From CAYGZA01 sp964354135 (GTDB lineage: Bacteria; Planctomycetota; Planctomycetia; Pirellulales; Thermoguttaceae): a stretch of DNA of 20,542 bases. Each line of letters begins with the position of its first letter. Position 1 is the first letter of the stretch. Positions 20,127-20,542 of the stretch are shown here, in pieces. The notes under the pieces are model-generated. The model was not told the origin of the DNA. It searched no databases and worked only from the letters and a program-made list of their open reading frames with translations. Position numbers and translations under genes: made by a program. Location: NCBI GenBank assembly GCA_964354135.1, contig CAYGZA010000079.1, positions 1 to 20,542 on the forward strand, read 5' to 3'.

Positions 20127-20143
20127 GGCCGGCAAAGCCGGCC
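20127..20143. repeat. Perfect 7-bp GC palindrome GGCCGGC-AAA-GCCGGCC
   Basis: Hairpin between the nuclease-like gene and the GH172 gene, followed by CTACCG. It resembles dispersed GC palindromes in the other gaps. It may slow transcription but has no T tract. Confidence 0.6.
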
Positions 20144-20163
20144 CTACCGAGAAGGAGGAGTCT

Positions 20164-20542
20164 ATGCGTTTGAGAACCCGCGTGTTGGCTGTTGTCGCGA
20201 GTCTCGCGTTTTTTGCCGTTTCCTACGCCCAAGAGCCCTCAGGCCGCGGGCGGTTCAACGGGCTCAACATGAACCTGGGGAACCTCTATCGGCTCTCCGC
20301 CGCCCAGACGCGGTCGATCAGCCCGGAGAACTTCACCGGCGAAAAGGGCAAGGCGGGCATGGCCACCGAAGGGACCGGCAAGCGGTGCGCCGAGGAGTTG
20401 GGCCAGGGGTGGAAGATCTCCCCCTCGGTCCGCATCAAGGCCAAGTCGACCTTCACCATGGGGGAGATCGAAGGATCGGGCGCGATTCAGCAGATCTGGA
20501 TGACCCCGGCCCCGATCGACAAGACCCGCCACTTCATCCTCC
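20164..20542 (+). CDS. Secreted DUF2961/GH172-family protein, 3'-truncated by window edge
   Basis: The frame begins at ATG 20164 after AAGGAGGAG and is open to the window end (126 residues visible). Residues 1-22 are a signal peptide ending SYA before Q23. The mature part has MNLGNLYRLS, SISPENFTGEKGKAGMA, LGQGWKISPS and GSGAIQQIWMT, the typical N-terminal blocks of DUF2961, now glycoside hydrolase family 172, whose characterised members act on fructofuranose or arabinofuranose sugars. It probably degrades a furanose-containing glycan outside the cytoplasm. Most of the protein, including the active-site region, lies beyond the window. Confidence 0.88.
   Translation, partial: MRLRTRVLAVVASLAFFAVSYAQEPSGRGRFNGLNMNLGNLYRLSAAQTRSISPENFTGEKGKAGMATEGTGKRCAEELGQGWKISPSVRIKAKSTFTMGEIEGSGAIQQIWMTPAPIDKTRHFIL

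Noticed and set aside
1..20542. CRISPR array, insertion sequence or rRNA
   Set aside because: No regularly spaced repeats, no transposase motif or terminal repeats, and no rRNA-like sequence were seen.

Overview
This G+C-rich window looks like chromosomal DNA from a planctomycete or a close relative. The support is a combination of family types, not any marker gene: a Tat-exported Gfo/Idh/MocA oxidoreductase, the start of a DUF2961/GH172 secreted glycosidase, an ECF sigma factor overlapping a DUF6768-like membrane protein, a planctomycete-style integrase running into an antisense tRNA, and dispersed GC-rich inverted repeats in the gaps. This assignment is inference; no rRNA or ribosomal gene is present.

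Layout. The left edge (1-975) holds the C-terminal part of a tyrosine recombinase whose reading frame ends inside a tRNA-His(GUG) gene on the other strand, as expected at the edge of an element integrated in a tRNA gene. A two-gene plus-strand unit follows (1238-3669): an exported RraA-like protein and a cationic-amino-acid-type permease. From 11403 down to 3781 everything reads on the minus strand. It begins with a tightly packed six-gene run (11403-8171) made of two paralogous polytopic membrane proteins and four zinc-ribbon proteins. Next come an unusual Lgt-like domain fused to a radical SAM enzyme of the tetraether-lipid-synthase (Tes)/COG1964 type (8095-6095) and an overlapping rhodanese-plus-membrane protein (6114-4663). 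The run ends with a T4-type lysozyme (4488-3781).

The gap 11404-11921 contains inverted repeats, a promoter candidate and a probable gene remnant. A 968-residue exported protein with two Cys/His motifs (14828-11922) is divergent from an ECF sigma factor/DUF6768 pair (15162-16743). The right end carries the Gfo/Idh/MocA gene with a good sigma-70-type promoter, an OLD-like ATPase with a small nuclease-like partner (18459-20097), and the 5' part of a GH172 gene running off the window.

The best candidate for an undescribed system is the minus-strand block 8095-4663. A membrane domain of the lipoprotein diacylglyceryl transferase fold, lacking the canonical catalytic His, is joined to a radical SAM enzyme of the class that couples lipid tails, and is translationally coupled to a rhodanese membrane protein. 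This suggests lipid or lipid-anchored chemistry at the membrane. The ATPase plus small partner at 18459-20097 is a second candidate, for a defence-like two-gene module.
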